Below are positions 38,320 to 46,679 of a stretch of 52,981 nucleotides of DNA, piece by piece; positions within the stretch are counted from its first letter, which is position 1; each line of letters begins with the position of its first letter. The stretch is taken from NCBI GenBank assembly GCA_900550785.1, contig URTL01000002.1, forward strand, positions 1-52,981, given 5' to 3'. The stretch is from an uncultured Collinsella sp. (lineage in GTDB: Bacteria > Actinomycetota > Coriobacteriia > Coriobacteriales > Coriobacteriaceae). Made by a program: the position numbers and the translations under genes. The notes beneath the pieces were generated by a model that was not told the DNA's origin, searched no databases, and saw only the letters and a list, made by a program, of their open reading frames with translations.

Positions 38320-38388
38320 GACAGATATCCGTTGCAACATGACAGAAATATATTGCATCCATCAGAAGATGTCAACTATATCTGTCAT
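38320..38388 (-). promoter_or_regulatory. XRE operon promoter with flanking repeat operators
   Basis: On the minus strand, -35 TTGACA (plus positions 38370-38375) and -10 TATATT (38347-38352) have a 17-bp spacer. GACAGAtAT/GACAGAaATAT copies lie at 38320 and 38341, and ATATCTGTC (inverted) at 38378-38386, just beyond the -35. They are probable XRE binding sites. Confidence 0.65.
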
Positions 38389-38451
38389 TATGAAAACCAT
38401 ATTCGTCATCGCCATGCGGACATTACAACTTCGGTTCACTATTCAAACTTA

Positions 38452-38554
38452 CTCGGACAGAACCGACTCGGTTTTGTCCGAGTAAACTCGAGCATAAACT
38501 GATTCATGCGATACAATTAACTCGGACAAAACCGAGTCGGAAGGAACCGAGTAA
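38452..38554 (+). repeat. Palindromic repeats leading into the ATPase start codon
   Basis: Four 15-bp units of the form CTCGG-N5-CCGA (one first base changed) occur as two abutting pairs: 38452-38466 with 38467-38481, and 38521-38535 with 38536-38550. Each pair is followed by GTAA. The last unit contains AAGGA (38541-38545), the ribosome site of the ATPase gene, whose GTG begins at 38555. A weak TACAAT -10-like sequence lies between the pairs (38512-38517). Confidence 0.85.
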
Positions 38555-39937
38555 GTGGAATTCATTGGCAGGGAGCGTGAACTCGCCCGTATTAAGAAAA
38601 CGCTCAAAGCACCCGAGCAGCGCAATGTTCTCATTTACGGCAGGCGTCGCGTCGGAAAAAGTGAGCTCATCAAGCAGGCGCTAACGGATTTGTCAGACGT
38701 CGCAACGGTCTATTACGAGTGCCGCCAAACCTCCGAGGCAGACAACCTCGAGAGTCTGTCCGTCCTTGTTGCTGAAGCGCTGAGCTTTCCTCCGCTCGCC
38801 TTCACAGGCATCCGCGAGCTCATCGAATTTCTGTTTGCCCAAGCCAAAGACAAGAACATTACCCTCGTTCTCGACGAATACCCCTACTTGAGAGATGCGG
38901 TTAAAGGCTTAGACAGCATTCTTCAGACCTCAATCGACGCCCACAGGGAAGACTCACGTTTAAACATTGTCCTGTGCGGCTCCTACGTTGAGATTATGAA
39001 ATCCCTCATCGAGCATGAAAGCCCCCTCTACGGGCGAATTGATCTCGCACTTGAGCTTAAGCCCATGGATTACTTTGACGCTGCGAAGTTCTATCCCGCG
39101 TTCTCGCCCGAGGACAAGGTGCGGCTCTATAGCGTTTTTGGCGGCATCCCCTTTTACAATCGCCTCATCGATCAATCCCAAAGCGTACGCGACAACATCA
39201 TCGAGCTCGTCACGGAACCTGGCGCCCGCTTAGAAAGCGAGGTGCCGTCCTATCTCAACGCCGAGATCTCGAAGATGACCAACGCCAACGAAGTTTTCGG
39301 GGCTCTCGCACAAGGTTACTCCCGTTGGGGGGACGTGCTGGCACAGTCGCACGTCTCGAGCGGTCCGGCCATGGCAGACGTGCTCGACAAGCTCATGTCA
39401 CTCGAAATCGTCCAAAAGCGTGCACCCATCAACGACCCTACGAACAAGCGCAAGTCTGGCTACTTTGTAGTGGATCCGCTTTCGCTCTTTTACTATCGCT
39501 ATGTTTTCCGCAATGCCTCAGCACGTCAGCTGCTCGACCCGGAAGTCTTCTATGATCGTCACGTCTCCCAAGACTTCGAGGAAAACTACGTTCCTCATAT
39601 GTTCGAGGAGATCTGCCGTCAATACCTCGTGCGGCAGAACAGGACCGGCAAGATCGAACCGGCTTTCGACGCCATAGGCAAGTACTGGTACGACGATCCC
39701 GCAAACAAAACGAGCGGCGAATTCGATGTGGTAACGCAAGACCCCGAGGGCTACGCATTCTACGAAGCAAAGTTCCGCAAATCCCCCGTCACGCAAAAAA
39801 TGGTCGACGAGGAAATCACCCAAGTCGAGGCAACGGGGCTCAAGTGCCATCGCTATGGATTCTTCTCCCGTTCGGGCTTCGAAGCTGGCGAAAGCGATCG
39901 AACCGTCTTCATCGACCTGCCGCAGATGTTTGGATAG
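38555..39937 (+). CDS. AAA ATPase with winged helix and nuclease-like C-terminus (DUF234 type)
   Basis: 460 aa. A P-loop ATPase_2 domain (Walker A GRRRVGKS, residues 29-36; Walker B LVLDEYP, 104-110; sensor LCGSY). A middle winged-helix-like segment (about 255-310, YSRWGDVLAQSHVSSGPAMA). A C-terminal DUF234-type domain whose Asp391 and Glu404-Ala-Lys406 fit the PD-(D/E)xK nuclease pattern (GEFDVV, then YEAKF). GTG start immediately after the palindromic repeats. Function of this widespread prokaryotic family is not established. The layout suggests a DNA-binding ATPase that may regulate itself through its own leader. Confidence 0.85.
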   Translation: MEFIGRERELARIKKTLKAPEQRNVLIYGRRRVGKSELIKQALTDLSDVATVYYECRQTSEADNLESLSVLVAEALSFPPLAFTGIRELIEFLFAQAKDKNITLVLDEYPYLRDAVKGLDSILQTSIDAHREDSRLNIVLCGSYVEIMKSLIEHESPLYGRIDLALELKPMDYFDAAKFYPAFSPEDKVRLYSVFGGIPFYNRLIDQSQSVRDNIIELVTEPGARLESEVPSYLNAEISKMTNANEVFGALAQGYSRWGDVLAQSHVSSGPAMADVLDKLMSLEIVQKRAPINDPTNKRKSGYFVVDPLSLFYYRYVFRNASARQLLDPEVFYDRHVSQDFEENYVPHMFEEICRQYLVRQNRTGKIEPAFDAIGKYWYDDPANKTSGEFDVVTQDPEGYAFYEAKFRKSPVTQKMVDEEITQVEATGLKCHRYGFFSRSGFEAGESDRTVFIDLPQMFG

Positions 39938-39979
39938 GACAGGACAGGTCCCTCCCGCATTCCAAGCATTCATTATCTA

Positions 39980-39997
39980 ATCGAACGATTGTTCGAT
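39980..39997. promoter_or_regulatory. LexA/SOS-box-like palindrome upstream of parE
   Basis: ATCGAACGATTGTTCGAT is an 18-bp dyad with arms ATCGAAC/GTTCGAT around a 4-base centre. The core CGAAC-N4-GTTCG matches the Gram-positive/actinobacterial LexA box closely. It lies 15 bp upstream of a candidate parE promoter at 40012-40040. Confidence 0.6.
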
Positions 39998-40011
39998 GGA
40001 TTTCGTGTTGG

Positions 40012-40040
40012 TTGGAATCGTCTGTGGGCTGGGCTATGCT
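40012..40040 (+). promoter_or_regulatory. Candidate parE promoter
   Basis: TTGGAA (40012-40017), a 17-bp spacer, and TATGCT (40035-40040), about 55 bp before the parE start. It is the best -35/-10 pair in the 157-bp gap. Confidence 0.45.
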
Positions 40041-40094
40041 ACCTTGACTATCTATATGACTTAAACGCAGCAAAGGAGCACCGAGAGAGCGAGT

Positions 40095-42092
40095 ATGGCA
40101 AAAAACACCGCAAACTATGGTAACGACAGTATCCGCCAGCTCAAGGACGAGGAGCGCGTACGCCTGCGCCCCGCCGTCATCTTTGGCTCGGACGGGCTCG
40201 ACGGCTGCGCACATGCCGCCTTCGAGATCCTGTCCAACGCCGTTGACGAGGCGCGCCAGGGCTACGGCAAGCTCATCACCCTTACCGCCTTTCGCGATGG
40301 CTCCATTCAGGTAGAGGACAATGGCCGTGGCTGCCCGCTCGACTGGAACCCTTCCGAGAAGCGTTTTAACTGGGAGCTCGTCTTTTGCGAACTCTACGCC
40401 GGCGGCAAGTATAACAACAACCAGGGCGGCGACTACGATTTCTCGCTCGGCACCAACGGCCTGGGCTCCTGTGCGACTCAGTACGCCTCCGAGTACATGG
40501 ACGTCACGGTTTGGCGCGACGGCAACAAGTACTCCCTGCACTTTAAGAAGGGCAAGGTCGTCGGCGCCAAAAAGAAGGCGCTCGAGATTGAGCCCAGCGA
40601 CGAGAACCGCACCGGTACCACCATCAAGTGGCGTCCCGATCTTGAGGTCTTTACCTCCATCAGTATCCCCCACGATTGGTATCGCGAGACCATGCGCCGT
40701 CAGGCCGTGGTCAACGCCAACGTGACCTTCCGCCTGCACATCGAGGGCGACGATGGTGAGTTTTCCGAAGAGGATTTTTGCTATCCCAAGGGCATCGAGG
40801 ACTACGTGCTCGAGAAGGTCGGTACCGACTACCTTACCGAGCCCTTCTTTATCGAGGCCGACCGTCGCGGTCGCGATCGCGAGGACCTGCCCGATTACAA
40901 CGTAAAAATCACCGCATGCATGTGCTTCTCGCGCACCTTCATGATGCAGGAGTACTACCACAACTCATCGTGGCTCGAGAACGGCGGTTCGCCCGAGAAG
41001 GCCGCCCGCAGCGCTTTGACCAGCGCCATCGATGCCTACATTAAGCAACAGGGCAAATACAACAAAAACGAGAGCGGCATTAAGTGGCAGGACGTCCAGG
41101 ACTGTCTGGTACTAGTGACCAACTGCTTCTCCACCCAGACGTCTTACGAAAACCAGACTAAGAAGGCCATCAACAACCGCTTTATCCAGCAGGCCATGAC
41201 TGCCTTCTTTAAGGAGCGCCTCTCGACCTACTTGATCGAGAACAAGGACGCCGCCAATAAGATTATGGAGCAGGTGCTCATCAACAAGCGTTCACGCGAG
41301 AATGCCGAGAAGACGCGCCAGAGCATCAAGACCAACCTGCAGCAGAAGACCGATATGGCCAACCGCGTGCAGAAGTTCATCGACTGCCGCTCCAAGGACA
41401 AGAACCGTCGCGAGATCTACATCGTAGAGGGCGACTCGGCAGCAGGCGCCATTCGCACCTCGCGCGATGCCGAGTTCCAGGGCGTCATGCCCGTCCGAGG
41501 TAAGATCCTCAACTGCCTGAAGGAGGATTATCCGCGCATCTTTAAGTCCGACATCATCATGGACCTTATGCGCGTGCTGGGCTGCGGTGTGGAGATCAAG
41601 GACAAGCGCATCAAGAACCTGGGCGCCTTTGACCTGGACAACCTCAACTGGAACAAGGTCATCATCTGTACGGACGCCGACGTCGACGGTTATCACATCC
41701 GCACGCTCGTGCTCACCATGCTCTATCGCCTGGTGCCCACGCTTATCGACGAGGGCTACGTGTATATCGCCGAGTCGCCGCTCTACGAGATCAACTGCAA
41801 AGAGAAGACCTACTTTGCCTACACCGAGCTCGAGAAGAACGGCATCCTTAAGGAGATCGGCGACCAAAAGTGCTCGATCAACCGCTCCAAGGGTCTTGGT
41901 GAGAACGATCCGGACATGATGTGGCTCACCACCATGAACCCCGAGACGCGCCGCCTGATCAAGGTGGAGCCCGAGGACGTCACCAAGATGGAAACCATGT
42001 TCAACCTTTTGCTTGGCAACGACGAGGCAGGCCGCAAGCGCCATATCTCCGAGCACGGCAAGGAATACCTGGACCAGCTGGACCTGCAGTAG
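40095..42092 (+). CDS. parE: DNA topoisomerase IV subunit B (ATPase)
   Basis: 665 aa. GHKL ATPase motifs (ILSNAVDEARQG, VEDNGRGCPLDWN, GTNGLGSCATQ), transducer domain and TOPRIM motif EGDSAAGAIRTS with the acidic DADVD (TDADVDGYHIR) for Mg2+. Length and pairing with the subunit A gene 45 bp downstream indicate a topoisomerase IV or second-gyrase pair that decatenates chromosomes. The C-terminal half ends SEHGKEYLDQLDLQ. Start ATG has AAAGGAGCACCGAGAGAGCGAGT upstream. A LexA-type box lies upstream. Confidence 0.93.
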   Translation: MAKNTANYGNDSIRQLKDEERVRLRPAVIFGSDGLDGCAHAAFEILSNAVDEARQGYGKLITLTAFRDGSIQVEDNGRGCPLDWNPSEKRFNWELVFCELYAGGKYNNNQGGDYDFSLGTNGLGSCATQYASEYMDVTVWRDGNKYSLHFKKGKVVGAKKKALEIEPSDENRTGTTIKWRPDLEVFTSISIPHDWYRETMRRQAVVNANVTFRLHIEGDDGEFSEEDFCYPKGIEDYVLEKVGTDYLTEPFFIEADRRGRDREDLPDYNVKITACMCFSRTFMMQEYYHNSSWLENGGSPEKAARSALTSAIDAYIKQQGKYNKNESGIKWQDVQDCLVLVTNCFSTQTSYENQTKKAINNRFIQQAMTAFFKERLSTYLIENKDAANKIMEQVLINKRSRENAEKTRQSIKTNLQQKTDMANRVQKFIDCRSKDKNRREIYIVEGDSAAGAIRTSRDAEFQGVMPVRGKILNCLKEDYPRIFKSDIIMDLMRVLGCGVEIKDKRIKNLGAFDLDNLNWNKVIICTDADVDGYHIRTLVLTMLYRLVPTLIDEGYVYIAESPLYEINCKEKTYFAYTELEKNGILKEIGDQKCSINRSKGLGENDPDMMWLTTMNPETRRLIKVEPEDVTKMETMFNLLLGNDEAGRKRHISEHGKEYLDQLDLQ

Positions 42093-42137
42093 CAGCAAAT
42101 CGATAACGACGGCCCATAAGAAGTTCAAGAGGAAATC

Positions 42138-44378
42138 GTGGCAAAGAAGAAGACGAAGAACCAGCCAAAGAAAAAGCAGGTCAACGCCGAAAACGTCATC
42201 GGCCTGCACTCCGAGGTCACCGACCAGCCGATCACGCAGACGCTCGAGGTCAACTACATGCCCTACGCCATGAGCGTCAACGTCTCGCGTGCGTTCCCCG
42301 AGATCGACGGCTTTAAGCCCTCGCACCGCAAGCTGCTCTACACCATGTACAAGATGGGTCTGCTCAAGGGCGAGCGCCAGAAGAGCGCCAACATCGTGGG
42401 CCAGACCATGAAGCTCAACCCGCACGGCGACGCCGCGATCTACGAGACGATGGTGCGCCTGGCGACGGGCAACGAGGCACTGCTTGCGCCCTTCGTGGAG
42501 TCGAAGGGCAACTTTGGCAAGTACTATTCGGGCGATCTGAGCTACGCCGCCTCGCGTTATACCGAGGCCAAGCTCTCCCCCATCAGCGCCGAGATCTTCA
42601 AGGACATCGACAAGGACCCGGTCGACTTCGTCGACAGCTACGACGGCGCCATGAAGGAGCCGCGCCTGCTGCCCACCACGTTCCCCAATATCCTCGTCTC
42701 GGCCAACAAGGGCATCGGCGTCGCCATGGCGTCCGACATCTGCGGCTTCAACCTCAACGAGGTCTGCACCGCCACGATGCACTACCTGCAGGATCCCGAC
42801 TGCGACCTGCTCGAGTACATGCCCATGCCCGACTTCTCGACCGGCGGTGAAATTATCTACCGCCGCGAGGAGATGGAAAAGATTATCGAGACCGGCCTTG
42901 GCAGCTTCCAGATCCGCTCCCGCTGGCGCTGGATTCCCGAAGAGCGCATCATCGAGGTGTACGAGATCCCCTACACCACCAAGACCGATGTCATCATCGA
43001 GCGCATCGTCAAGCTCTCCAAGGAGGGCAAGGTCAAGGAGATCGCCGACATCCGCGACGAGACCGACCTCTCGGGCCTGCGCATCGCCATCGACCTTAAG
43101 CGCGGTGTCGACCCCGACAAGCTCATGGCCAAGCTCTATCGCACGACCACGCTGCAGGATTCGTTCTCGTGCAACTTCAACGTGCTGGTCGATGGTTACC
43201 CTCGCGTTATGGGCGTGCGCCAGATTCTGCACGAGTGGGTCAAGTGGCGTATTGAGTCCACGCGTCGCCGCATTAACTTTGACCTGGGCAAAAAGTCCGA
43301 GCGCCTGCACCTGTTGCACGGCCTTGAGGCGATCCTGCTCGACATCGACAAGGCCATCGCCATCATCCGCGGCACCAAGCTCGAGGCCGAGGTCGTGCCA
43401 AACCTTATGAAGGGTTTCGACATCGATGAGACCCAGGCCGAGTTTGTTGCCGAACTTAAGCTCCGCAACATCAACGAGGAGTACATCCTCAACCGCACCA
43501 AGGACATCGCCAAGCTCGAGGGTGAGATTGCCGAGCTGGAGGAGATTCTCTCGAGCGAAGACAACATCAAGAAGGTCATCAGCGACGAGCTGGCCGCGGT
43601 CAACAAGAAGTACGTGATGCCGCGCCGCACGGGCAGGATTGAGCCCCACGAGGTCATCGAGGTGAGCCTGGAGCCCGAGGTCGAGGAGTACCCGGTCACC
43701 ATCATGCTCTCGCGCGATGGCTACCTTAAGAAGATGACGGACCGCGTACTCAAGAAGGCGACCACGCTCAAGTACAAGGACGGCGACAAACCCTTTATCG
43801 AGTTCCCGTCCTCCAACACCCACGAGCTGCTGGTCTTTACCAACAAGAGCCAGGTGTACAAGTGCAAGGTTGCGGCGTTTGAGGACACCAAGTCGGCCCA
43901 GCTGGGCTCGTACCTGCCGACCGATCTTGAGATGGACCCCGACGAGAGCGTCATCTGGGTCATCGACCCCGAGGATTACAAGGCCGATGTGCTGTTTGTC
44001 TTTGAGAACGGCCGCGTGGTACGCGTCGCGCTTTCTGGATACGTCACCAAGACCAACCGTAAGCGCCTTAAGAACGCAATCTATGGCGGCAGTAAGCTGC
44101 TGTATGCCCAGGTGCTCAAGGAAGATCGCGACATCGCGCTGGTCTCGAGCGACTACCGTCTGATGAACTTCAACACGTCGTTGCTCAAGACCAAGACGAC
44201 CACCAACACGCAGGGCGTCCAAGCCTTTACCGCCAAGAAGGGCCGCTCGGTCACCACCGTCGGCACAACCGAGGAGATCCTTGGCGCCGGTGTCTCTGCC
44301 GAGAAGTTTACCGCGCAGAGCCTGCCCTCCGCCGGTGCCCTCATGAAGGAAAACGACATGCCGAGTTTGTTTGACTAG
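42138..44378 (+). CDS. parC: DNA topoisomerase IV subunit A
   Basis: 746 aa. Breakage-reunion domain with catalytic Tyr141 (SYAASRYTEAKLS), conserved NPHGDAAIYETMVRLATG, then coiled-coil and beta-pinwheel C-terminal domain (GYLKKMTDRVLKK, later FENGRVVRV). No QRRGGKG GyrA box was seen, supporting ParC rather than GyrA. In the quinolone region, Ala99 stands at the place of GyrA Ser83, and Glu103 at Asp87. GTG start follows AGAGGAAATC. It forms an operon with parE. Confidence 0.92.
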   Translation: MAKKKTKNQPKKKQVNAENVIGLHSEVTDQPITQTLEVNYMPYAMSVNVSRAFPEIDGFKPSHRKLLYTMYKMGLLKGERQKSANIVGQTMKLNPHGDAAIYETMVRLATGNEALLAPFVESKGNFGKYYSGDLSYAASRYTEAKLSPISAEIFKDIDKDPVDFVDSYDGAMKEPRLLPTTFPNILVSANKGIGVAMASDICGFNLNEVCTATMHYLQDPDCDLLEYMPMPDFSTGGEIIYRREEMEKIIETGLGSFQIRSRWRWIPEERIIEVYEIPYTTKTDVIIERIVKLSKEGKVKEIADIRDETDLSGLRIAIDLKRGVDPDKLMAKLYRTTTLQDSFSCNFNVLVDGYPRVMGVRQILHEWVKWRIESTRRRINFDLGKKSERLHLLHGLEAILLDIDKAIAIIRGTKLEAEVVPNLMKGFDIDETQAEFVAELKLRNINEEYILNRTKDIAKLEGEIAELEEILSSEDNIKKVISDELAAVNKKYVMPRRTGRIEPHEVIEVSLEPEVEEYPVTIMLSRDGYLKKMTDRVLKKATTLKYKDGDKPFIEFPSSNTHELLVFTNKSQVYKCKVAAFEDTKSAQLGSYLPTDLEMDPDESVIWVIDPEDYKADVLFVFENGRVVRVALSGYVTKTNRKRLKNAIYGGSKLLYAQVLKEDRDIALVSSDYRLMNFNTSLLKTKTTTNTQGVQAFTAKKGRSVTTVGTTEEILGAGVSAEKFTAQSLPSAGALMKENDMPSLFD

Positions 44379-44415
44379 GTACCACGGCAACGAGATCGTT
44401 AGATACTTCGCAAAG

Positions 44416-44464
44416 CGACGAGGCCCGGAACGCAACGGCATTGCGCCCGGGACTCGTCGTTTTT
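44416..44464 (+). terminator. Terminator after parC
   Basis: The stem CGACGAG/CTCGTCG (44416-44422 with 44453-44459), extended by GCCCGG/CCCGGG pairing, is followed by TTTTT at 44460-44464. It ends the parEC operon. Confidence 0.8.
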
Positions 44465-44562
44465 CTTCTCAACTATTTTTTAACGCAGATAAATTGATTT
44501 CTGCTTATTTTTCTGCGTAAAAAATGTCAGCGCCACTGCTTCGATGCCCTTTGGTCAGTCGT

Positions 44563-44620
44563 TAGCAAAACTTGCAAAAGCTAGCAAAACTTGCAAAAAT
44601 TAGCAAAACTTGCAAAGGAG
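44563..44620 (+). repeat. Three tandem 19-bp repeats ending in the ATPase ribosome site
   Basis: Units of TAGCAAAACTTGCAAAA plus two bases start at 44563, 44582 and 44601 (period 19). Each contains GCAA-AAC-TTGC. The third unit changes into AAAGGAG (44614-44620), the ribosome site of the downstream ATPase, whose ATG is at 44626. The upstream 44465-44562 stretch is AT-rich, with an ACGCAGA/TCTGCGT inverted repeat (44483-44489 and 44512-44518). Confidence 0.9.
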
Positions 44621-44625
44621 CTACC

Positions 44626-45720
44626 ATGGAGTACAGCAAGAACCCCTTTACCCCGACGTTCGGAAGCGTCCCTCCCTTTCTAGCGGGTCGCGAGCATATC
44701 CTGCGTGACATCAACCGTGGCTTTATCAACGGCCCGGGAGATCCCAACCTGTCAACCATTTTTACTGGCGCAAGGGGAACGGGCAAGACGGCGCTTCTCT
44801 CGCTCCTTTCAGAAACGGCGCTTGAACACGGCTGGATCGCAGCAAATGTCTCCGCCATGCCAGGCATGCTCGAAGATATTATCGAGCGAACCAAAGAAGC
44901 CGCAGATAGCTACCTCTCACAGCCTCACGCGCGCATAAACGGTGTTCAAATTGGCCCAGTGGGCATCGATTGGACATATGCTCAAGAGGCTCAGGGCAAC
45001 TGGCGCACGCGCATGAATGGCATCTTTAAGCAACTCGAAAAACATGACATCGGACTTCTCATCACCATCGATGAAGTCACCGTCGATCTCGAAGAAATGC
45101 TTCAATTTGCCTCTGTTTACCAGCACTTTGTACGCGAAGGTAAAAAAGTTGCCCTACTCATGGCAGGACTGCCCTACAAAGTATCGGCGTTGCTGCGTAA
45201 CGATTCCGTCTCGTTTCTCAGGCGTTCCCAATATCATCAGTTAGGACGAATCACTGACGTTGAAATTGCAAACGCGTTTCGCAAAACCGTTGAGGCCGGA
45301 GGACGTTCAATCACACCAGAAGCGCTCGAGAATGCTGTGAAGGCCGTCGACGGATTCCCCTACATGATGCAGCTCGTCGGATATCGCACTTGGGATGTTT
45401 CGGAGAACTCGCCCCAAATCAGTGCATCCGATGTCCAGCAGGGTTCCCTACTCGCACGCATGGAGCTGCGTGATCGCATTCTCGAAACGACCTATCGAGA
45501 GCTTTCCGATAAAGACATTGAGTTTTTACTCGCGATGCTGCCCGATTCTGGCCCCAGCAGGGTCTCGGAGATAGCCAAACGCATGGGCGTCGCCAGCAAC
45601 TACGCAAGCCAATACAAACGCCGCCTTCTCGAGGACGGCGTCATCGGGGAACGTGGGCGTGGTCTCGTTGGCTTTGACATCCCCGCATTCAGGGAGTTCC
45701 TGAGCGAGAAAGTCTCCTAG
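44626..45720 (+). CDS. AAA ATPase with C-terminal winged helix (Orc1/Cdc6-like architecture)
   Basis: 364 aa. P-loop ATPase (Walker A GARGTGKT near residues 46-53; Walker B LLITIDEVTVD) followed by a winged helix (about 305-360, SRVSEIAKRMGVASNYASQY). No nuclease-like domain. The ATG at 44626 is set by AAAGGAG five bases before; the apparent extra codons upstream are the repeats. This family is often solitary and unexplained. It is unrelated in detail to the 38555 ATPase, but both flank parEC and both begin directly after palindrome-containing repeats. Confidence 0.85.
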   Translation: MEYSKNPFTPTFGSVPPFLAGREHILRDINRGFINGPGDPNLSTIFTGARGTGKTALLSLLSETALEHGWIAANVSAMPGMLEDIIERTKEAADSYLSQPHARINGVQIGPVGIDWTYAQEAQGNWRTRMNGIFKQLEKHDIGLLITIDEVTVDLEEMLQFASVYQHFVREGKKVALLMAGLPYKVSALLRNDSVSFLRRSQYHQLGRITDVEIANAFRKTVEAGGRSITPEALENAVKAVDGFPYMMQLVGYRTWDVSENSPQISASDVQQGSLLARMELRDRILETTYRELSDKDIEFLLAMLPDSGPSRVSEIAKRMGVASNYASQYKRRLLEDGVIGERGRGLVGFDIPAFREFLSEKVS

Positions 45721-45738
45721 CACGCGGAGATTGTCCAT

Positions 45739-45830
45739 AAGGACATCAACGCATGGCAATCAGTAATCCTCTTGGTAAGGGAAGTAGGCTTTCCGCCAAC
45801 GCTGATTGCCATGCGTTCTTCTTGTCCTTA
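45739..45830. terminator. Branched hairpin between ATPase and flavoprotein genes
   Basis: A 16-bp perfect inner stem (45748-45763 with 45802-45817) carries a 38-base loop that itself holds short inverted pairs (TTGG/CCAA, GGAA/TTCC). Outer AAGGAC/GTCCTT arms extend it. It lies between convergent genes and probably ends both. Confidence 0.6.
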
Positions 45831-46358
45831 GGCGAGTTTGCGAGCGAGCTCTCGCACCTCTTCCAACTTGGGCGAGGAGACCATGCTGTCACGCTCGGTC
45901 ATACCGCTGATGGTGACAATGCCCTGGTCCTCCCACTTGCAGTACGCACAGGTTGACTTGTACATAGCGATCGCCGCATCATAGACGCCCTCGCTATGGC
46001 TATCGAGCAAAAGGGCCGTCTTGGTGAACGGGAAGCCCGTAGCACCGAAGGCATACAGGCGGTCGATGGCGGCCTTCTCCTGCGCAGTGATATCAAACCA
46101 GTAGATAGGCGAAGCGAAGGCAACCATATCGGCGCCTTTCAGTGTCTCGAGCACACCGGCCATGTCGTCCTTCTGCACGCAGGCACCCTCATGGGCAAAG
46201 CAGTACTGACACCCCAGGCAACCAGCAATCTTCTTGCCGGCAACGCGGATGACCTCGACCGTATGGCCGGCCTCGCGCGCGGTCTCGGCAAACGCCTCGA
46301 CCATGGTGTCGGTATTGGCGCCCTTGCGCGGGCTACCGCTCAATACAACGATATTCAT
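45828..46358 (-). CDS. Flavodoxin-fold NAD(P)H-dependent oxidoreductase
   Basis: 176 aa, iron-sulfur-flavoprotein/NADPH-dependent FMN reductase family. N-terminal FMN phosphate loop SGSPRKGANTDTM (residues 7-19), Cys-rich CLGCQYCFAHEGACVQKDDM near residues 47-66, and SPIYWFDIT in the FMN-binding loop. Cysteines may bind an FeS cluster as in ISF proteins. The ATG start follows AGGGAGATTCTT. Substrate unknown. Confidence 0.88.
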   Translation of the reverse strand: MNIVVLSGSPRKGANTDTMVEAFAETAREAGHTVEVIRVAGKKIAGCLGCQYCFAHEGACVQKDDMAGVLETLKGADMVAFASPIYWFDITAQEKAAIDRLYAFGATGFPFTKTALLLDSHSEGVYDAAIAMYKSTCAYCKWEDQGIVTISGMTERDSMVSSPKLEEVRELARKLA

Positions 46359-46679
46359 AAGAATCTCCCTTCTTCATGCCGCAGGCGCGCGGCATACATT
46401 TCGTTGTAACCAAAACGGATAGAGCTATTCAGTCGTCTGTAGATCGCATCTCTCGTTCGTGTTCTCTAGACACAATCTCATTGCCTGATAACTCCTCGGC
46501 CACCTTGATTTTCTCTCCGAGAATTGAACAGCAAATCGTTGCTCGCAAAGTATCGACTGTGAGAAAATTAGCTTGAGCTTTCTCCCTGCTCGCATAAGCG
46601 TTCGCGTGAAAGAGCCTAGCCGCATCGGCCAGGCGCAATATAGATCCGCGGAAACCGGCCTACGAACAAGGAGTGTCTT
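46359..46679. other. Intergenic stretch, no convincing gene
   Basis: 321 bp. A minus-strand open frame (46429-46638, 69 codons with a TTG start, ending in EREMRSTDD) has fairly natural composition but no recognised domain and only a weak ribosome site. It may be a gene remnant. The promoter of the LPXTG gene should lie at the right end. Confidence 0.4.

Noticed and set aside
41292..44441. Minus-strand open frame of over 1,000 codons antisense to parE/parC
   Set aside because: It is produced by the GC-rich codon pattern of the real plus-strand genes; composition is rich in Leu/Val/Asp/His shadow patterns and there is no domain or ribosome site.
44563..44620. CRISPR array
   Set aside because: The repeats are 19 bp in tandem without spacers, and no cas gene is present.
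46429..46638. Minus-strand 69-codon gene
   Set aside because: Has a natural look but a TTG start with a poor ribosome site and no recognisable domain; kept only as a possible remnant in the intergenic entry.
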